A DNA stretch of 64,000 nt from Chengkuizengella axinellae (GTDB lineage Bacteria > Bacillota > Bacilli > Paenibacillales > KCTC-33759): positions 248,001 through 312,000 of the forward strand of contig NZ_JAVAMP010000002.1 of the NCBI RefSeq assembly GCF_030730905.1, read 5' to 3'. The notes beneath the pieces are model-generated. The model ran no database searches and had not been told where the DNA came from. It saw nothing but the letters and a program-made list of their open reading frames with translations. The position numbers and the translations under genes are program-made. Position 1 is the stretch's first letter. Each line of letters begins with the position of its first letter. Positions 44,341 through 54,000 of this stretch are shown here, piece by piece.

Positions 44341-46572
44341 ATGGTGCAAAAGAAATTAGTAGTTTCATTATTGTCATCTGCATTAATAGCAGGTAGTTTA
44401 ATTTCACCTGTAAGTGCAGAGAAGACCCAAGTAGTAGAAAGTAATACATCTGTAGAAACTAGTACGGTTAGTGAGGGTCAAGATATATCCAGAGAAGAGC
44501 TTGTAAGTAAGGTGAGGGAATTATTTCCAAACAAGTTTGATTTCGTAAGTGATGAAGATTTTGAGTTTATGTATAATGATTTTTATAATGAAGAGAGCTT
44601 CGATGTATCTTTCTACAAAAGATTAGGTGACGACAAACGAGTTTATGGAGACTTTCAATTTAATAGCTCTAAAGAATTAATTGGTTTTTATTACAATGAT
44701 GATGACCTAGCGTATGAAAATGATATTTTCCCACCAAAAGTAGAATTCGATCAAGCAAAAGAAATAGCTCAAAAATTTATAGATTCTATAGGGTTGACTA
44801 ATATTGAAGTTGAAGAAAATCCTTATCAAAATATAAGTGTTTCTCCTTTAACAGAGCCTATAGAATACAACTTTATTATTACAACGAAAGAAAATGGTAT
44901 TACTGTAAAAAGTCAGCAGGGGGATATCACTGTTTCAGGAAATGGTGAAATCACTAGGTATTTCAATAGAAATTCTACCAATGATACATTTGAAGATGCT
45001 AGCAACATCTTAACCTTAGAATCAATAAAACAACAAATTTTAGAAGACTTTAATCTAGAGTTGGTATATTTAATAGATTGGAATTATCGGAACGATGAAA
45101 CAATAGCAAAACTAGCTTATGTATTAAATCCTTCATTTGAACAGGTGAATGCTCAGGATGGTTCTTATTTAATAAATAGAGAGTTTGTAAGTGAATTGAA
45201 TTCGAATCAAAAATATAAAAAAATAGGCGAGTCTCCAGTTGAAAACAAACCTTTGACAAAAGATGAAGCTGAAGAAATGGCTTTAGAATTATTAGAACCT
45301 GTAAATGATGAAGTAAAGCTTACTATTCGAGGTACAAATGAAAATGAAACAAGATACGGTTTTACCACTTACGATGTGAGTTATATGTATGAACTTAGGA
45401 ATTCTGGTTCAGGTTCAAGTGTGGACTTTAATAAAGAAACAGGTGATTTGATAAGGTATTATAGAGATGAATATAATATCTTGTTTTCAGAAGGTGAAGA
45501 CAGCGAACCTATATCAGAGGAAGATGCTTTAGAAATTGCATTGGATTATGTAAAACAATATGCTCCAGTTATTGCAAATGAGTTAGTATATTATGAAGAT
45601 GGCAGTAGTTTAAATCAATCCTATTATAGTTATAGATATGGAGAGGATTTGGAGTATATGTTTCATTTTCCTCAGTATAAAGATGGAATTAGAATTCAAG
45701 GAAACGGTGCAAGTGTTTCTGTAAGTAAAACGGATGGAACATTAACACGAATGTCTATAGATAGTCATGTACCAGATCAATGGCCAAACCTTGAGGATGC
45801 CGTTTCATTGGAAAAAGCAATGTCTGATTTTCAAGATAATTTGACTTTAGAATTAGTTTATGATTTGAGTCTTGATTATAAAGAAGGAGATGTTAAACAT
45901 CACATTCCATATTATGATGTAAGTTTTTCTTCAGAAGTATTATACAGCTTCTATGATGGGATTAAGGGAGAATGGGTCACAAGAAGTTATGTGGCAGATC
46001 AACCAGAAATGAGTGTTGAAGTAAGCCATCCATGGGCGGAAAAAGAGTTGAACTATTTAATTAAGAAAGGGATCATTTCCCCAAATGAAAATGGAGAAGT
46101 TTCTCCAGATGAAGCTGTAACTGTTGCTGAAGGATTAGATGTTCTTATAAAATCACTCAACCGTTATTATGATATAGAAGATTCAGAAGGAGCTGCTCCA
46201 ACGTTCTCAAATATTGATTCAGATCATGAATATTTTTATATTATTGAACGAGCAGTACAGCAAGGTATTATTAATAGTGAACCTGATACATTTGCTGTAG
46301 ATGAAGCATTAACTAGAGAACAATTAACATATTGGTATGTTAAAGCTTTGGGATTGCAAAAAATGGCAGAGCAGCAAAATTTATATCTTATAGATTTTGC
46401 TGATTCAGAACAAATTGCAGATGAATACCAATCTTATGTAGCGATAGCTAATTCTTTAGGGTTAATTACAGCCAATGAGAATGGACAATTTCGACCGCAG
46501 GAATCAGTTACATTAGCTGAAATTTCTGTATCCGTGATTAGACTGGCGAATATGATGAATGAGTTTAAGTAA
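44341..46572 (+). CDS. S-layer-homology protein with YcdB/PepSY-type repeats
   Basis: 743 residues, GGAGGAG upstream. Signal peptide 1-26 ending PVSA. The central part contains repeated PepSY/YcdB-like units beginning with acidic D-E-A-x-E motifs (TKDEAEEMALELLEPVNDEV, SEEDALEIALDYVKQYAPVI) and paired beta strands ending in GD(L/I/T)xxY or similar. Three SLH domains occupy about 560-740 (HPWAEKELNYLIKKGIISPN; YFYIIERAVQQGII; YVAIANSLGLITANENGQFRP), anchoring it to the wall. PepSY-type domains are often linked to protease inhibition; function here is inferred only. Confidence 0.85.
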   Translation: MVQKKLVVSLLSSALIAGSLISPVSAEKTQVVESNTSVETSTVSEGQDISREELVSKVRELFPNKFDFVSDEDFEFMYNDFYNEESFDVSFYKRLGDDKRVYGDFQFNSSKELIGFYYNDDDLAYENDIFPPKVEFDQAKEIAQKFIDSIGLTNIEVEENPYQNISVSPLTEPIEYNFIITTKENGITVKSQQGDITVSGNGEITRYFNRNSTNDTFEDASNILTLESIKQQILEDFNLELVYLIDWNYRNDETIAKLAYVLNPSFEQVNAQDGSYLINREFVSELNSNQKYKKIGESPVENKPLTKDEAEEMALELLEPVNDEVKLTIRGTNENETRYGFTTYDVSYMYELRNSGSGSSVDFNKETGDLIRYYRDEYNILFSEGEDSEPISEEDALEIALDYVKQYAPVIANELVYYEDGSSLNQSYYSYRYGEDLEYMFHFPQYKDGIRIQGNGASVSVSKTDGTLTRMSIDSHVPDQWPNLEDAVSLEKAMSDFQDNLTLELVYDLSLDYKEGDVKHHIPYYDVSFSSEVLYSFYDGIKGEWVTRSYVADQPEMSVEVSHPWAEKELNYLIKKGIISPNENGEVSPDEAVTVAEGLDVLIKSLNRYYDIEDSEGAAPTFSNIDSDHEYFYIIERAVQQGIINSEPDTFAVDEALTREQLTYWYVKALGLQKMAEQQNLYLIDFADSEQIADEYQSYVAIANSLGLITANENGQFRPQESVTLAEISVSVIRLANMMNEFK

Positions 46573-46636
46573 AGGTTAGTTGGAGTTTGGAAAGAGAAAA
46601 TATAAAAGAAATTAGATTTGAAATTTAATCCAGTAT

Positions 46637-46677
46637 GACTGCAAGTTAGATTTAATTACTAACTTGTAGTCTTTTTT
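46637..46677 (+). terminator. Terminator of the SLH gene
   Basis: 13-bp stem 46637-46649 with 46659-46671 (one G-U), then T7. Confidence 0.88.
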
Positions 46678-46760
46678 TGATCATCGTAAAAATGATATGT
46701 ATTTAATCCTATCTTTATAGAAAATTACAATTGTATAATATATGAAAAGAGGTGATTCAA

Positions 46761-47207
46761 GTGAAGGAATACACAGCAATAAGTATATTTAAAAATGTAA
46801 GTGATGACAGTATGTTTATGTTTCCAATGGGAAAAAATAAAATTGGAGCAGGAACCGCTATAAATAAACCTATTATAATGAATGATGACTATACCTCTAA
46901 AGACATTGGAGTTTCACTTAAAAAATGTATAGATGTGATAATTAATAAAAAGTATACAGAAGAGGACAAGGGTTTACCTGTACCTGAATTAGTAACAGGA
47001 ATTAAAAGTAATTGGAAATTTACCAGGTTGTATATACTTACTAGGGTTACCTTATATCCTTCAGAGGGTTTTGAAATAACATCTACAAAACGTGAGAAAA
47101 ATGCTTATAGTTGGTACGAAGATACACCTCAATTAAAACTAAATATTGATGCTACAAAGGGAGAACTTGGGGAAGGAGTTTTAAAGATGTTTGAGTTATG
47201 TGAGTAA
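46761..47207 (+). CDS. Unknown protein, possibly CdiI-type immunity family (DUF1436)
   Basis: 148 residues from the GTG 6 bases after AGAGGTG. FMFPMGKNKIGAGTAINKPIIMNDDYTSKDIG, then WYEDTPQLKLNIDATKGELGEGVLKMFELCE. The general layout resembles DUF1436 proteins annotated as contact-dependent inhibition immunity proteins, but this is a weak recognition and no toxin gene is adjacent. No signal peptide. Stands alone between terminators. Confidence 0.55.
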   Translation: MKEYTAISIFKNVSDDSMFMFPMGKNKIGAGTAINKPIIMNDDYTSKDIGVSLKKCIDVIINKKYTEEDKGLPVPELVTGIKSNWKFTRLYILTRVTLYPSEGFEITSTKREKNAYSWYEDTPQLKLNIDATKGELGEGVLKMFELCE

Positions 47208-47231
47208 TAAAATTTTATATGATTGAGGTTT

Positions 47232-47371
47232 AGAGGCTGGGACAAAACCCAGCAAAAATGAATAAACCGCATGAAATCAAATTTATAAACCTTGATTTCA
47301 TGCGGTTTTAATTATGCTTATTGTACAAAAACCAGCTAGATTTCAACTTATGTCCCAGCCTCTTTTTTTTA
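47232..47371. repeat. Nested inverted-repeat element (AGAGGCTGGGACA)
   Basis: Outer 13-bp perfect inverted repeat 47232-47244 with 47351-47363; inner 17-bp perfect inverted repeat 47264-47280 with 47292-47308; plus a small hairpin GCTGGG/CCCAGC inside the left end. T8 follows the right arm, so a rightward transcript would terminate. Similar GAGGCTGGGACA elements occur between genes in other Firmicutes. Total about 132 bases, without a target-site duplication that I could recognise. Confidence 0.8.
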
Positions 47372-47471
47372 CTATCTGCTACTGATAGTTCTGTATTATG
47401 TTATCCAAAAAAGGGAAAGCTAAATTAGCTTAACAGTGACGCTTAAATATTCGTGTTCAGGAGTGTGAAAT

Positions 47472-47891
47472 ATGAAGAAAATGAAAGTGATTTTATACAT
47501 GTTAGTTTTTCTATTAGTACTGGTTCTCACGAGCTGTGCAACAAATAACAATAAAATATTAACCATTGATGACGTGACAACGGCAATCACGGATGAAGGG
47601 ATCGAGATGAAAGAAATAGAGAGAAATCCTAGGAATATTTTTCAGTTAGACTTAAACGGGGTTGCTCCTAATGTTTATACGATTCAAGATAATGAATTAA
47701 CCATTTATGTTTTTGAAAATGAAACAGAACGGCAAAAAGGTATGGATGAATTTAAGGAAAGATTAGGTTCGGCAACTATTGATACTGATAAATTTACATA
47801 TGAAATTAATAATGTTGTTTTATTTTATGTGTATACAGCTGACACAATAGATGAAAAGATGGAAAGTGTAATAAATAAGCTATCAAGTTAG
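47472..47891 (+). CDS. Small lipoprotein
   Basis: 139 residues. Signal peptide with lipobox LTSC at 20-23, so lipid-anchored outside the membrane. The mature part shows TIDDVTTAITDEGIEMKEIE and a compact alpha/beta pattern ending DTIDEKMESVINKL. No family recognised. Own terminator follows. Confidence 0.8.
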   Translation: MKKMKVILYMLVFLLVLVLTSCATNNNKILTIDDVTTAITDEGIEMKEIERNPRNIFQLDLNGVAPNVYTIQDNELTIYVFENETERQKGMDEFKERLGSATIDTDKFTYEINNVVLFYVYTADTIDEKMESVINKLSS

Positions 47892-47911
47892 AAAAAGTAT
47901 CTCATGAAGTA

Positions 47912-47944
47912 AACCTGCTCAATCATTAGGAGTGGGTTTTTTTG
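47912..47944 (+). terminator. Terminator of the lipoprotein gene
   Basis: AACCTGCTC (47912-47920) with GAGTGGGTT (47930-47938), two G-U pairs, T run to 47944. Confidence 0.75.
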
Positions 47945-48046
47945 TAGAGTTATGGAGGGGGAAGTGAATAATATTTTATTGCTTTCTATCGAACAAAAGT
48001 TTATAATTCAAACAAATATAATTATTTTAAAGAGGGTGGTGAAACC

Positions 48047-49165
48047 ATGAACGTTAAAGAACAGCGAATCCTTCAACTTATTCAAGAGAATCCCTTCATT
48101 ACTCAAAATGAGCTCGCAGATAAATTAGAATTATCACGACCTGCTGTAGCAAATTATATATCATCTCTTACCAAAAAAGGGAAAATTGTTGGAAGAGCAT
48201 ACGTTTTACCTAAGGATAAACATATTACTTGTATTGGTGGTGCTAATGTAGACCGAAAATCCCAGGTAATGGGTTCACCTCAATATGGAACGTCTAATCC
48301 AGTGACTTCTTTTAAATCAACGGGTGGTGTAGCACGAAATATTGCAGAAAATCTAGGAAGATTAGAAAGCTCAGTTTCTTTATTAACACTCCTTGGAGAT
48401 GACTCTGAAGGAGATTGGTTATTGGAAAAAAGCAAGCCATATATGGATATGAGTTTATCTTATAAAATGCCAAACAATAATACAGGAGCTTATACAGCAG
48501 TGATCGATAATGAAGGGGAAATGGTCATTGCTCTATCAGAAATGTCGATTATGGATCAAATGGAAGTGTCCCATGTGCAAAAAAAATGGGGACGAGTTGC
48601 CGGCTCTGATTTCATATTAATGGATACAAATTTACCATCCGATGTCATTGAATACATCATAAAACAGAGTAATATCAATGCTATCCCAGTCTGTATCGCT
48701 TCTGTTTCATCCCCAAAGATCCATAAAATCCCTGAAAACTGTTTAGGGGTGACCTGGCTGATTTTAAATCGTGATGAAGCGGAAACATTAACTGGAATAA
48801 CCCTGTCTGATGAAAAGTCTTTTAAAAAGGCTGCGAAAATGATGATAGCAAAAGGGATAGAATATATAGTGATAACACTCGGAGATAAAGGTGTGTTTTA
48901 CTTTACTAAACAAGGAGAAACAGAGTTTATCCATCCTCCTTCAACTATAGTACAAGATGTAACAGGTGCAGGGGATTCGCTGATTGCAGGGTTAGTTTAT
49001 GCAACGATTCACGGTGAAAATATACAATCGGCTTGCAAATATGGAATGTCATGTTCGGCAATTACATTACAAACAAATGAAACAGTACATTCTGAATTAA
49101 ATAAAAATGTGTTGCATGAAGTATATAAAACTTATTTTGAAGGGAACGAACAACATGAAACTTGA
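48047..49165 (+). CDS. psuK: Pseudouridine kinase with N-terminal HTH
   Basis: 372 residues. A winged helix-turn-helix (about 1-60, [31 protein letters not shown]) precedes a PfkB/ribokinase domain: [38 protein letters not shown] and the catalytic [15 protein letters not shown]. Phosphorylates pseudouridine for PsuG. The HTH-kinase layout is that of the YeiC/YeiI group and suggests self-regulation. Overlaps psuG. Confidence 0.88.
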   Translation: MNVKEQRILQLIQENPFITQNELADKLELSRPAVANYISSLTKKGKIVGRAYVLPKDKHITCIGGANVDRKSQVMGSPQYGTSNPVTSFKSTGGVARNIAENLGRLESSVSLLTLLGDDSEGDWLLEKSKPYMDMSLSYKMPNNNTGAYTAVIDNEGEMVIALSEMSIMDQMEVSHVQKKWGRVAGSDFILMDTNLPSDVIEYIIKQSNINAIPVCIASVSSPKIHKIPENCLGVTWLILNRDEAETLTGITLSDEKSFKKAAKMMIAKGIEYIVITLGDKGVFYFTKQGETEFIHPPSTIVQDVTGAGDSLIAGLVYATIHGENIQSACKYGMSCSAITLQTNETVHSELNKNVLHEVYKTYFEGNEQHET

Positions 49166-50084
49166 ATCATTTATTGAATATTCACAAGAAGTTTTGGAAG
49201 CAAAAAAAAATAACAGACCTGTAGTTGCGTTAGAGTCTACGATCATTTCGCACGGTATGCCTTATCCGCAAAATGTAGAAACGGCTAAAACGGTTGAACA
49301 GATCATACGTGAAAATGGTGCTATCCCAGCTACTATTGCAATTATAAATGGGAAAATTAAAATAGGATTAACAGAAAATGAAGTTGAATTTTTAGCAAAA
49401 AGTGATGAGATTGAAAAAGCAAGTCGAAGAGATTTACCATACTTACTAATGAAAAAGAAAAATGGTGCTACAACCGTAGCTGCAACAATGATTTGTGCTA
49501 ATCTAGCGAACATTGAAGTCTTTGTAACTGGAGGTATCGGGGGGGTGCATCGTGAAGCTGAAACTACGATGGATATTTCAGCTGATCTACAGGAGCTTGC
49601 AAGAACGAATGTAGCTGTTGTGTGTGCTGGTGCAAAATCAATTTTAGATATAGGTCTGACATTGGAGTATTTAGAAACACATGGTGTCCCTGTGCTAGGA
49701 TATGAAACAAAAACTTTACCTGCCTTTTATTCACGTACAAGCCCTTTCGAAGTAGATTATCAAGTTGATTCTACAGAAGAAATGGCTCAGATCATTGATA
49801 CAAAATGGGGATTAGGGTTAGATGGCGGAGTTGTTATAGCCAATCCAGTTCCTAAAGAAGACGAGTTAGCACCTGAACTTATGGATCAAATCATCGAAAC
49901 AGCTTTAATAGAGGCCAAAAAGAATGGTATTACTGGAAAAGAAACCACTCCTTTTTTACTTGATAAAGTAAAAGAATTAACAAAGGGACAGAGCTTGATT
50001 ACAAATATAGCTCTTGTAAAAAACAATGCAAAAGTGGGAGCAGGCATTGCAGTTAGACTTCATAAGCTTAAAGTGAAATTATAA
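49155..50084 (+). CDS. psuG: Pseudouridine-5'-phosphate glycosidase
   Basis: Splits pseudouridine 5'-phosphate to uracil and ribose 5-phosphate. Starting at the ATG after AAGGGAACG gives 309 residues; the frame is open further left within psuK. Motifs: [65 protein letters not shown] and ETKTLPAFY. Coupled to psuK by an 11-base overlap. Confidence 0.93.
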   Translation: MKLESFIEYSQEVLEAKKNNRPVVALESTIISHGMPYPQNVETAKTVEQIIRENGAIPATIAIINGKIKIGLTENEVEFLAKSDEIEKASRRDLPYLLMKKKNGATTVAATMICANLANIEVFVTGGIGGVHREAETTMDISADLQELARTNVAVVCAGAKSILDIGLTLEYLETHGVPVLGYETKTLPAFYSRTSPFEVDYQVDSTEEMAQIIDTKWGLGLDGGVVIANPVPKEDELAPELMDQIIETALIEAKKNGITGKETTPFLLDKVKELTKGQSLITNIALVKNNAKVGAGIAVRLHKLKVKL

Positions 50085-50118
50085 TTTAGATGCGTTATAA
50101 TCTAATTAACAAATCATG

Positions 50119-50151
50119 ACGGTGAACAACATTGTTGTACATCGTTTTTTT
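50119..50151 (+). terminator. Terminator after psuG
   Basis: ACGGTGAACAAC (50119-50130) with GTTGTACATCGT (50134-50145), one mismatch and one G-U, followed by T7. Confidence 0.8.
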
Positions 50152-50171
50152 ATAACTTAAGAATTTATAAG
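50145..50171. repeat. 27-base repeat, second copy
   Basis: Identical to 15103-15129: seven T followed by ATAACTTAAGAATTTATAAG. The two copies are 35 kb apart, both on the + strand and both between genes. Confidence 0.75.
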
Positions 50172-50218
50172 ATTACAAATTCTAAGTTTCAACAAAAATT
50201 ACCACTAAAGAAGTATTT

Positions 50219-50249
50219 GACGACTTCTCCGAGAGACTCCGATAGGAGT
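50219..50249 (+). repeat. Dispersed hairpin motif, copy B
   Basis: GACGACTTCTCCGAGA then ACTCC-GATA-GGAGT, a perfect 5-bp stem. About 180 bases before the hbd gene. The rest of the 346-base psuG-hbd interval is AT-rich without a gene. Confidence 0.65.
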
Positions 50250-50430
50250 TTTTGTTATGATTTAGATCCATTTGTTATTCAGATAAGATTCAAAATCTTT
50301 GTTTTACCTTTTTGAGTGTTTATGAACATTTTGTGTATTTGATGAAAAAGAATGAAAAATAATGTTACATTTGTTATGATCTTTTAGGGAAAAATAATCT
50401 AATAAATTTATAAATAAAAAAGGTGATATT

Positions 50431-51300
50431 TTGTTTAAAAAAGTAGGAGTTATTGGAGCAGGAACTATGGGGCAAGGTATAGCAGAGATGCTGTCCAAAA
50501 AAGGACTTGAAGTATACCTTGTTGAAAAAACAGAGGAAAAGCTGGAACAATCTTGGAATAGTATTGAAATCAGCTTAGATAAACAGTTAGAAAAATGGGC
50601 AATAACAGAAGCAGAGAAAAAATTAACCTTATCGAAGATAGAAAAAATCACAAATGTGCATAAGTTGTCTGAATGCGAAATGATCATTGAAACGATTACG
50701 GAGGATTTAGATGAAAAGAAGGAAGTATTTGAGATGTTGGATGAAATCTGCTCACCCGATGTGATTTTAGCTAGCAACACCTCCACATTAAGTTTAACTG
50801 AGCTTGCAAGTAAAACAAAACATCCGCAAAGAGTCATTGGCCTACACTTTTTACATCCAGTGGCTGAGATTGATTTAGTTGAAATTATAAGAGGTTTAAG
50901 AACTTCAGAAGAGACGTTTCTTAAAACATTGAATTTTGTGCAGGAAACGATCCAGAAAAAAGGAATTATGGTATATGAATCTCCAGGGTTTGTTACTTCT
51001 CGTTTAATTTGTTTATTAATTAACGAAGCATTACACACTTTGGAAGAAGGTGTGGCATCTGCAGAGGATATTGATACCGCAATGAGATTAGGATATGACT
51101 TCCGCTATGGTCCGCTAGAAATGTGTGATCGTTTTGGATTAGATGCAGTATTGGCAGCATTGGAGAGATTGTTCCGTGAGTTTGGAGATTTAAAATACCG
51201 TCCTTCTTATTTATTGAAAAAAATGGTGAGGGCTGGTAATCTTGGTGTGAAAACAGGTGAAGGATTTTTTAGATATGATGTGGATGGTGATCGAATATGA
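50431..51300 (+). CDS. hbd: 3-hydroxyacyl-CoA (3-hydroxybutyryl-CoA) dehydrogenase
   Basis: 289 residues from a TTG with AAGGTG upstream. NAD-binding VGVIGAGTMGQGIAEML, ETITEDLDEKKEVF, LASNTSTLSLTEL, the catalytic histidine in RVIGLHFLHPV, and the C-terminal dimer domain (DTAMRLGYDFRYGPLEMCDRFG). Overlaps ackA by 4 bases, so it is co-translated with acetate kinase. Confidence 0.9.
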   Translation: MFKKVGVIGAGTMGQGIAEMLSKKGLEVYLVEKTEEKLEQSWNSIEISLDKQLEKWAITEAEKKLTLSKIEKITNVHKLSECEMIIETITEDLDEKKEVFEMLDEICSPDVILASNTSTLSLTELASKTKHPQRVIGLHFLHPVAEIDLVEIIRGLRTSEETFLKTLNFVQETIQKKGIMVYESPGFVTSRLICLLINEALHTLEEGVASAEDIDTAMRLGYDFRYGPLEMCDRFGLDAVLAALERLFREFGDLKYRPSYLLKKMVRAGNLGVKTGEGFFRYDVDGDRI

Positions 51301-52496
51301 AAATATTAGTTATCAATGCAGGTAGTTCTTCCTTAAAATATCAACTATATAATATGGAAAATGAATCTGTGTTAGCAAAAGGAAGAGTAGAGAGGATTGG
51401 TTTTGAATCATCTATTTTAGCTCACGAACCTGAAGGTAAAGAAGAAGTAACGGAAGTAAGTGAAATTCTTGATCATACAACAGCTATTAAAAAAGTCGTG
51501 CAGATGTTAATTCACAAAGAACATGGCATTCTTTCTTCCATAGATGAAATTGAAGCGGTAGGACATCGAGTAGTGCACGGTGGAGAGAGTTTTTCTAATT
51601 CCGTTATTGTAACAGAAGAAGTGAAACAAGAAATCAAGAAATTATTTGATCTTGCACCTTTGCATAACCCAGCTCATATTATGGGAATTCAGGCTGTTGA
51701 GTCGACTATGCCCGATGTTCCTCAAGCCGTAGTTTTTGATACAGCTTTCCATCAAACGATGCCTGCATCCTCATATCTATATGCAATCCCTAAAGCGTTA
51801 TATAATAAATATAAAATTAGACGTTATGGTTTTCACGGAACATCACATGATTATGTGAGCGATAGAGCAGCAGCCTTTTTAGATAAAAAACCAGAGGATC
51901 TTAAAATTGTCACTTGTCATATCGGAAATGGTGTTAGCTGCACTGCTGTAAAACATGGTGAGTCCTTTGATACAAGCATGGGTATGACTCCGTTAGAAGG
52001 ATTAATGATGGGGACTAGAAGTGGTGATCTTGACCCTGCTGTTGTACCCTATATCATGGGGAAGGTGGATTTAAGAATTTCAGAAGTGAATTCCATGTTG
52101 AACAAACATAGTGGTTTAATGGCAATATCAGGCGACAGCAGTGATATGAGAGAAATCGAAGAAGGCATGGATGCTGGAGATACGAATGCAAAACTAGCTT
52201 TTGATATGTACGAATATCGACTTCGCAAATATATTGGTTCCTATGCTGCTGCTATGGATGGAATGGATGTTTTAGTATTTACTGCTGGTGTAGGAGAAAA
52301 TTCTTCTACGTTAAGAAAAAGAATTTGTGACCAATTGACCTTTTTTGGAATTGAATTGGATGATAAAATAAATGAGACTAGATCTAAGAATGAACGCAGA
52401 ATTTCCTCATCGAATTCTAAGGTTGAGGTATTGGTCATTCCAACAAATGAAGAACTAGTTATCGCAAGAGATACTTATAAACTAATTAATAATTAA
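51297..52496 (+). CDS. ackA: Acetate kinase
   Basis: Interconverts acetyl phosphate plus ADP with acetate plus ATP. 399 residues, full length: VINAGSSSLKYQLYN, GHRVVHGGESF, VFDTAFHQTMPASSYLYAIP, RYGFHGTSHDYV, TCHIGNGVSC, GLMMGTRSGDLDP, VFTAGVGENSS. These fit acetate rather than butyrate kinase. Confidence 0.95.
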   Translation: MKILVINAGSSSLKYQLYNMENESVLAKGRVERIGFESSILAHEPEGKEEVTEVSEILDHTTAIKKVVQMLIHKEHGILSSIDEIEAVGHRVVHGGESFSNSVIVTEEVKQEIKKLFDLAPLHNPAHIMGIQAVESTMPDVPQAVVFDTAFHQTMPASSYLYAIPKALYNKYKIRRYGFHGTSHDYVSDRAAAFLDKKPEDLKIVTCHIGNGVSCTAVKHGESFDTSMGMTPLEGLMMGTRSGDLDPAVVPYIMGKVDLRISEVNSMLNKHSGLMAISGDSSDMREIEEGMDAGDTNAKLAFDMYEYRLRKYIGSYAAAMDGMDVLVFTAGVGENSSTLRKRICDQLTFFGIELDDKINETRSKNERRISSSNSKVEVLVIPTNEELVIARDTYKLINN

Positions 52497-52524
52497 CATT
52501 ACATTCTTGCACTTTGCTTAGTAT

Positions 52525-52551
52525 ACAGCCCATCCTTTTTGGATGGCTGTT
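52525..52551 (+). terminator. Possible weak terminator after ackA
   Basis: ACAGCCCATCC with GGATGGCTGT (one bulged C) around T5; only a poor T tail. Confidence 0.4.
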
Positions 52552-52602
52552 ATACTTATAAAAGCAGTTGGCCTTAAAAAAAATAGAAGTAAAAGGGTGA
52601 AA

Positions 52603-53901
52603 ATGATGAGCAATAAATGTTTGATCCGTGAAGTAGGGAACCACATAGGTCAAGAAGTTACAATTGGATGTTGGGTACATAATAAAAGATCAAGTGGTAA
52701 AATTCAATTTTTACAACTAAGAGATGGTACTGGTTTTATTCAAGGTGTGATGGTAAAAGCAGAAGTTGAGGAAGAAATTTGGCTGACTTCCAAAGAGCTG
52801 ACACAAGAAAGTTCTTTGTATGTTACGGGTATTGTAAGAGAAGAGGAAAGAAGTCGTTCTGGGTTTGAGTTGACTTTGACAGGTGTTAAGGTTATTCATT
52901 TAACAAAGGATTATCCGATTACACCTAAGGAGCATGGTGTAGACTTTTTGATGGACAATCGTCATTTATGGATGCGTGCACCAAGACAAAGAGCGGTCTT
53001 AGTTATTCGTAATGAAATTATTAAAGCTGTACAGCAATTTTTTGATGAAAAAGGATTTACAAAGGTGGATGCTCCGATATTAACACCATCTTCTTGTGAA
53101 GGAACAACAGAGCTGTTCCATACTAAGTATTTTGAAGAAGATGCGTTTCTTTCTCAAAGTGGACAATTGTATATGGAAGCAGCAGCCATGGCATTAGGTC
53201 GCGTATATTCATTTGGACCAACTTTCAGAGCAGAGAAATCCAAAACACGCAGACATCTAATTGAATTTTGGATGATTGAACCTGAGATGGCTTTTGTAGA
53301 ACATGAGGAAAGTTTGGAAATACAAGAACAATTTATTTCTCATATAGTGCAGTCTGTGCTAAAAAATTGCCAAAAAGAACTTAAGTTTTTGAAGAGAGAT
53401 ATGAGTAAACTTGAACATATAACAGGGGATTTTCCTCGTATAACATACGATGATGCGATTCAATTTTTACAAGATAACGATTTTGATATCAAATGGGGAG
53501 AAGATTTTGGAGCTCCTCACGAAACAGCGATTGCTGAACATTATGATAAACCAGTATTTATCACACATTATCCGACTGAATTAAAATCTTTCTACATGAA
53601 ACCTGATCCAGAACGACCAGAGGTTGTATTATGTGCGGATCTAATTGCGCCTGAAGGATACGGAGAAATTATTGGTGGAAGTCAAAGAATTGATGATGTA
53701 GAATTAATGGAGCAGCGATTTACTGAGCATAACTTATCAGATGAAGCGTACAAATGGTATATGGAATTAAGAACGTATGGATCTGTTCCTCATTCTGGTT
53801 TTGGTTTAGGCTTAGAGAGAACAGTCGCTTGGATTTGTGGATTAGAGCATGTTCGTGAAACGATTCCATTCCCTCGTTTGTTATATCGTATGTATCCTTA
53901 A
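52603..53901 (+). CDS. asnS: Asparaginyl-tRNA synthetase
   Basis: 432 residues from the ATG pair after AAAAGGG; the in-frame ATG at 52543 falls inside the preceding hairpin. N-terminal OB fold ([24 protein letters not shown]), class II motif 2 in [20 protein letters not shown], and motif 3 in [16 protein letters not shown]. No T-box is visible upstream. asnS-dnaD is the B. subtilis order. Confidence 0.95.
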   Translation: MMSNKCLIREVGNHIGQEVTIGCWVHNKRSSGKIQFLQLRDGTGFIQGVMVKAEVEEEIWLTSKELTQESSLYVTGIVREEERSRSGFELTLTGVKVIHLTKDYPITPKEHGVDFLMDNRHLWMRAPRQRAVLVIRNEIIKAVQQFFDEKGFTKVDAPILTPSSCEGTTELFHTKYFEEDAFLSQSGQLYMEAAAMALGRVYSFGPTFRAEKSKTRRHLIEFWMIEPEMAFVEHEESLEIQEQFISHIVQSVLKNCQKELKFLKRDMSKLEHITGDFPRITYDDAIQFLQDNDFDIKWGEDFGAPHETAIAEHYDKPVFITHYPTELKSFYMKPDPERPEVVLCADLIAPEGYGEIIGGSQRIDDVELMEQRFTEHNLSDEAYKWYMELRTYGSVPHSGFGLGLERTVAWICGLEHVRETIPFPRLLYRMYP

Positions 53902-53945
53902 AATGTTTTCAAAAAGCCAAATAGCTTATTCTTATACATGAAGAA

Positions 53946-53970
53946 AGCACTTGGATTAATTCCGAGTGCT
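53946..53970 (+). terminator. Hairpin after asnS
   Basis: 10-bp stem 53946-53955 with 53961-53970 (one G-U), 5-base loop, followed by a T-rich but interrupted tail. Confidence 0.6.
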
Positions 53971-54000
53971 ATTCGTTTCTTTGTAACTTAATGAAGGATC

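Noticed and set aside
46761-47207. Complete contact-dependent inhibition toxin-immunity locus
   Set aside because: No large toxin gene next to the immunity-like gene, and the family assignment itself is weak.
47232-47363. CRISPR repeat or insertion sequence
   Set aside because: Only one pair of nested inverted repeats, no spacers and no transposase frame.
50304-51038. Leftward 244-codon frame opposite hbd
   Set aside because: Antisense to a clear dehydrogenase gene, low-complexity Ser/Ile-rich translation, no ribosome site.
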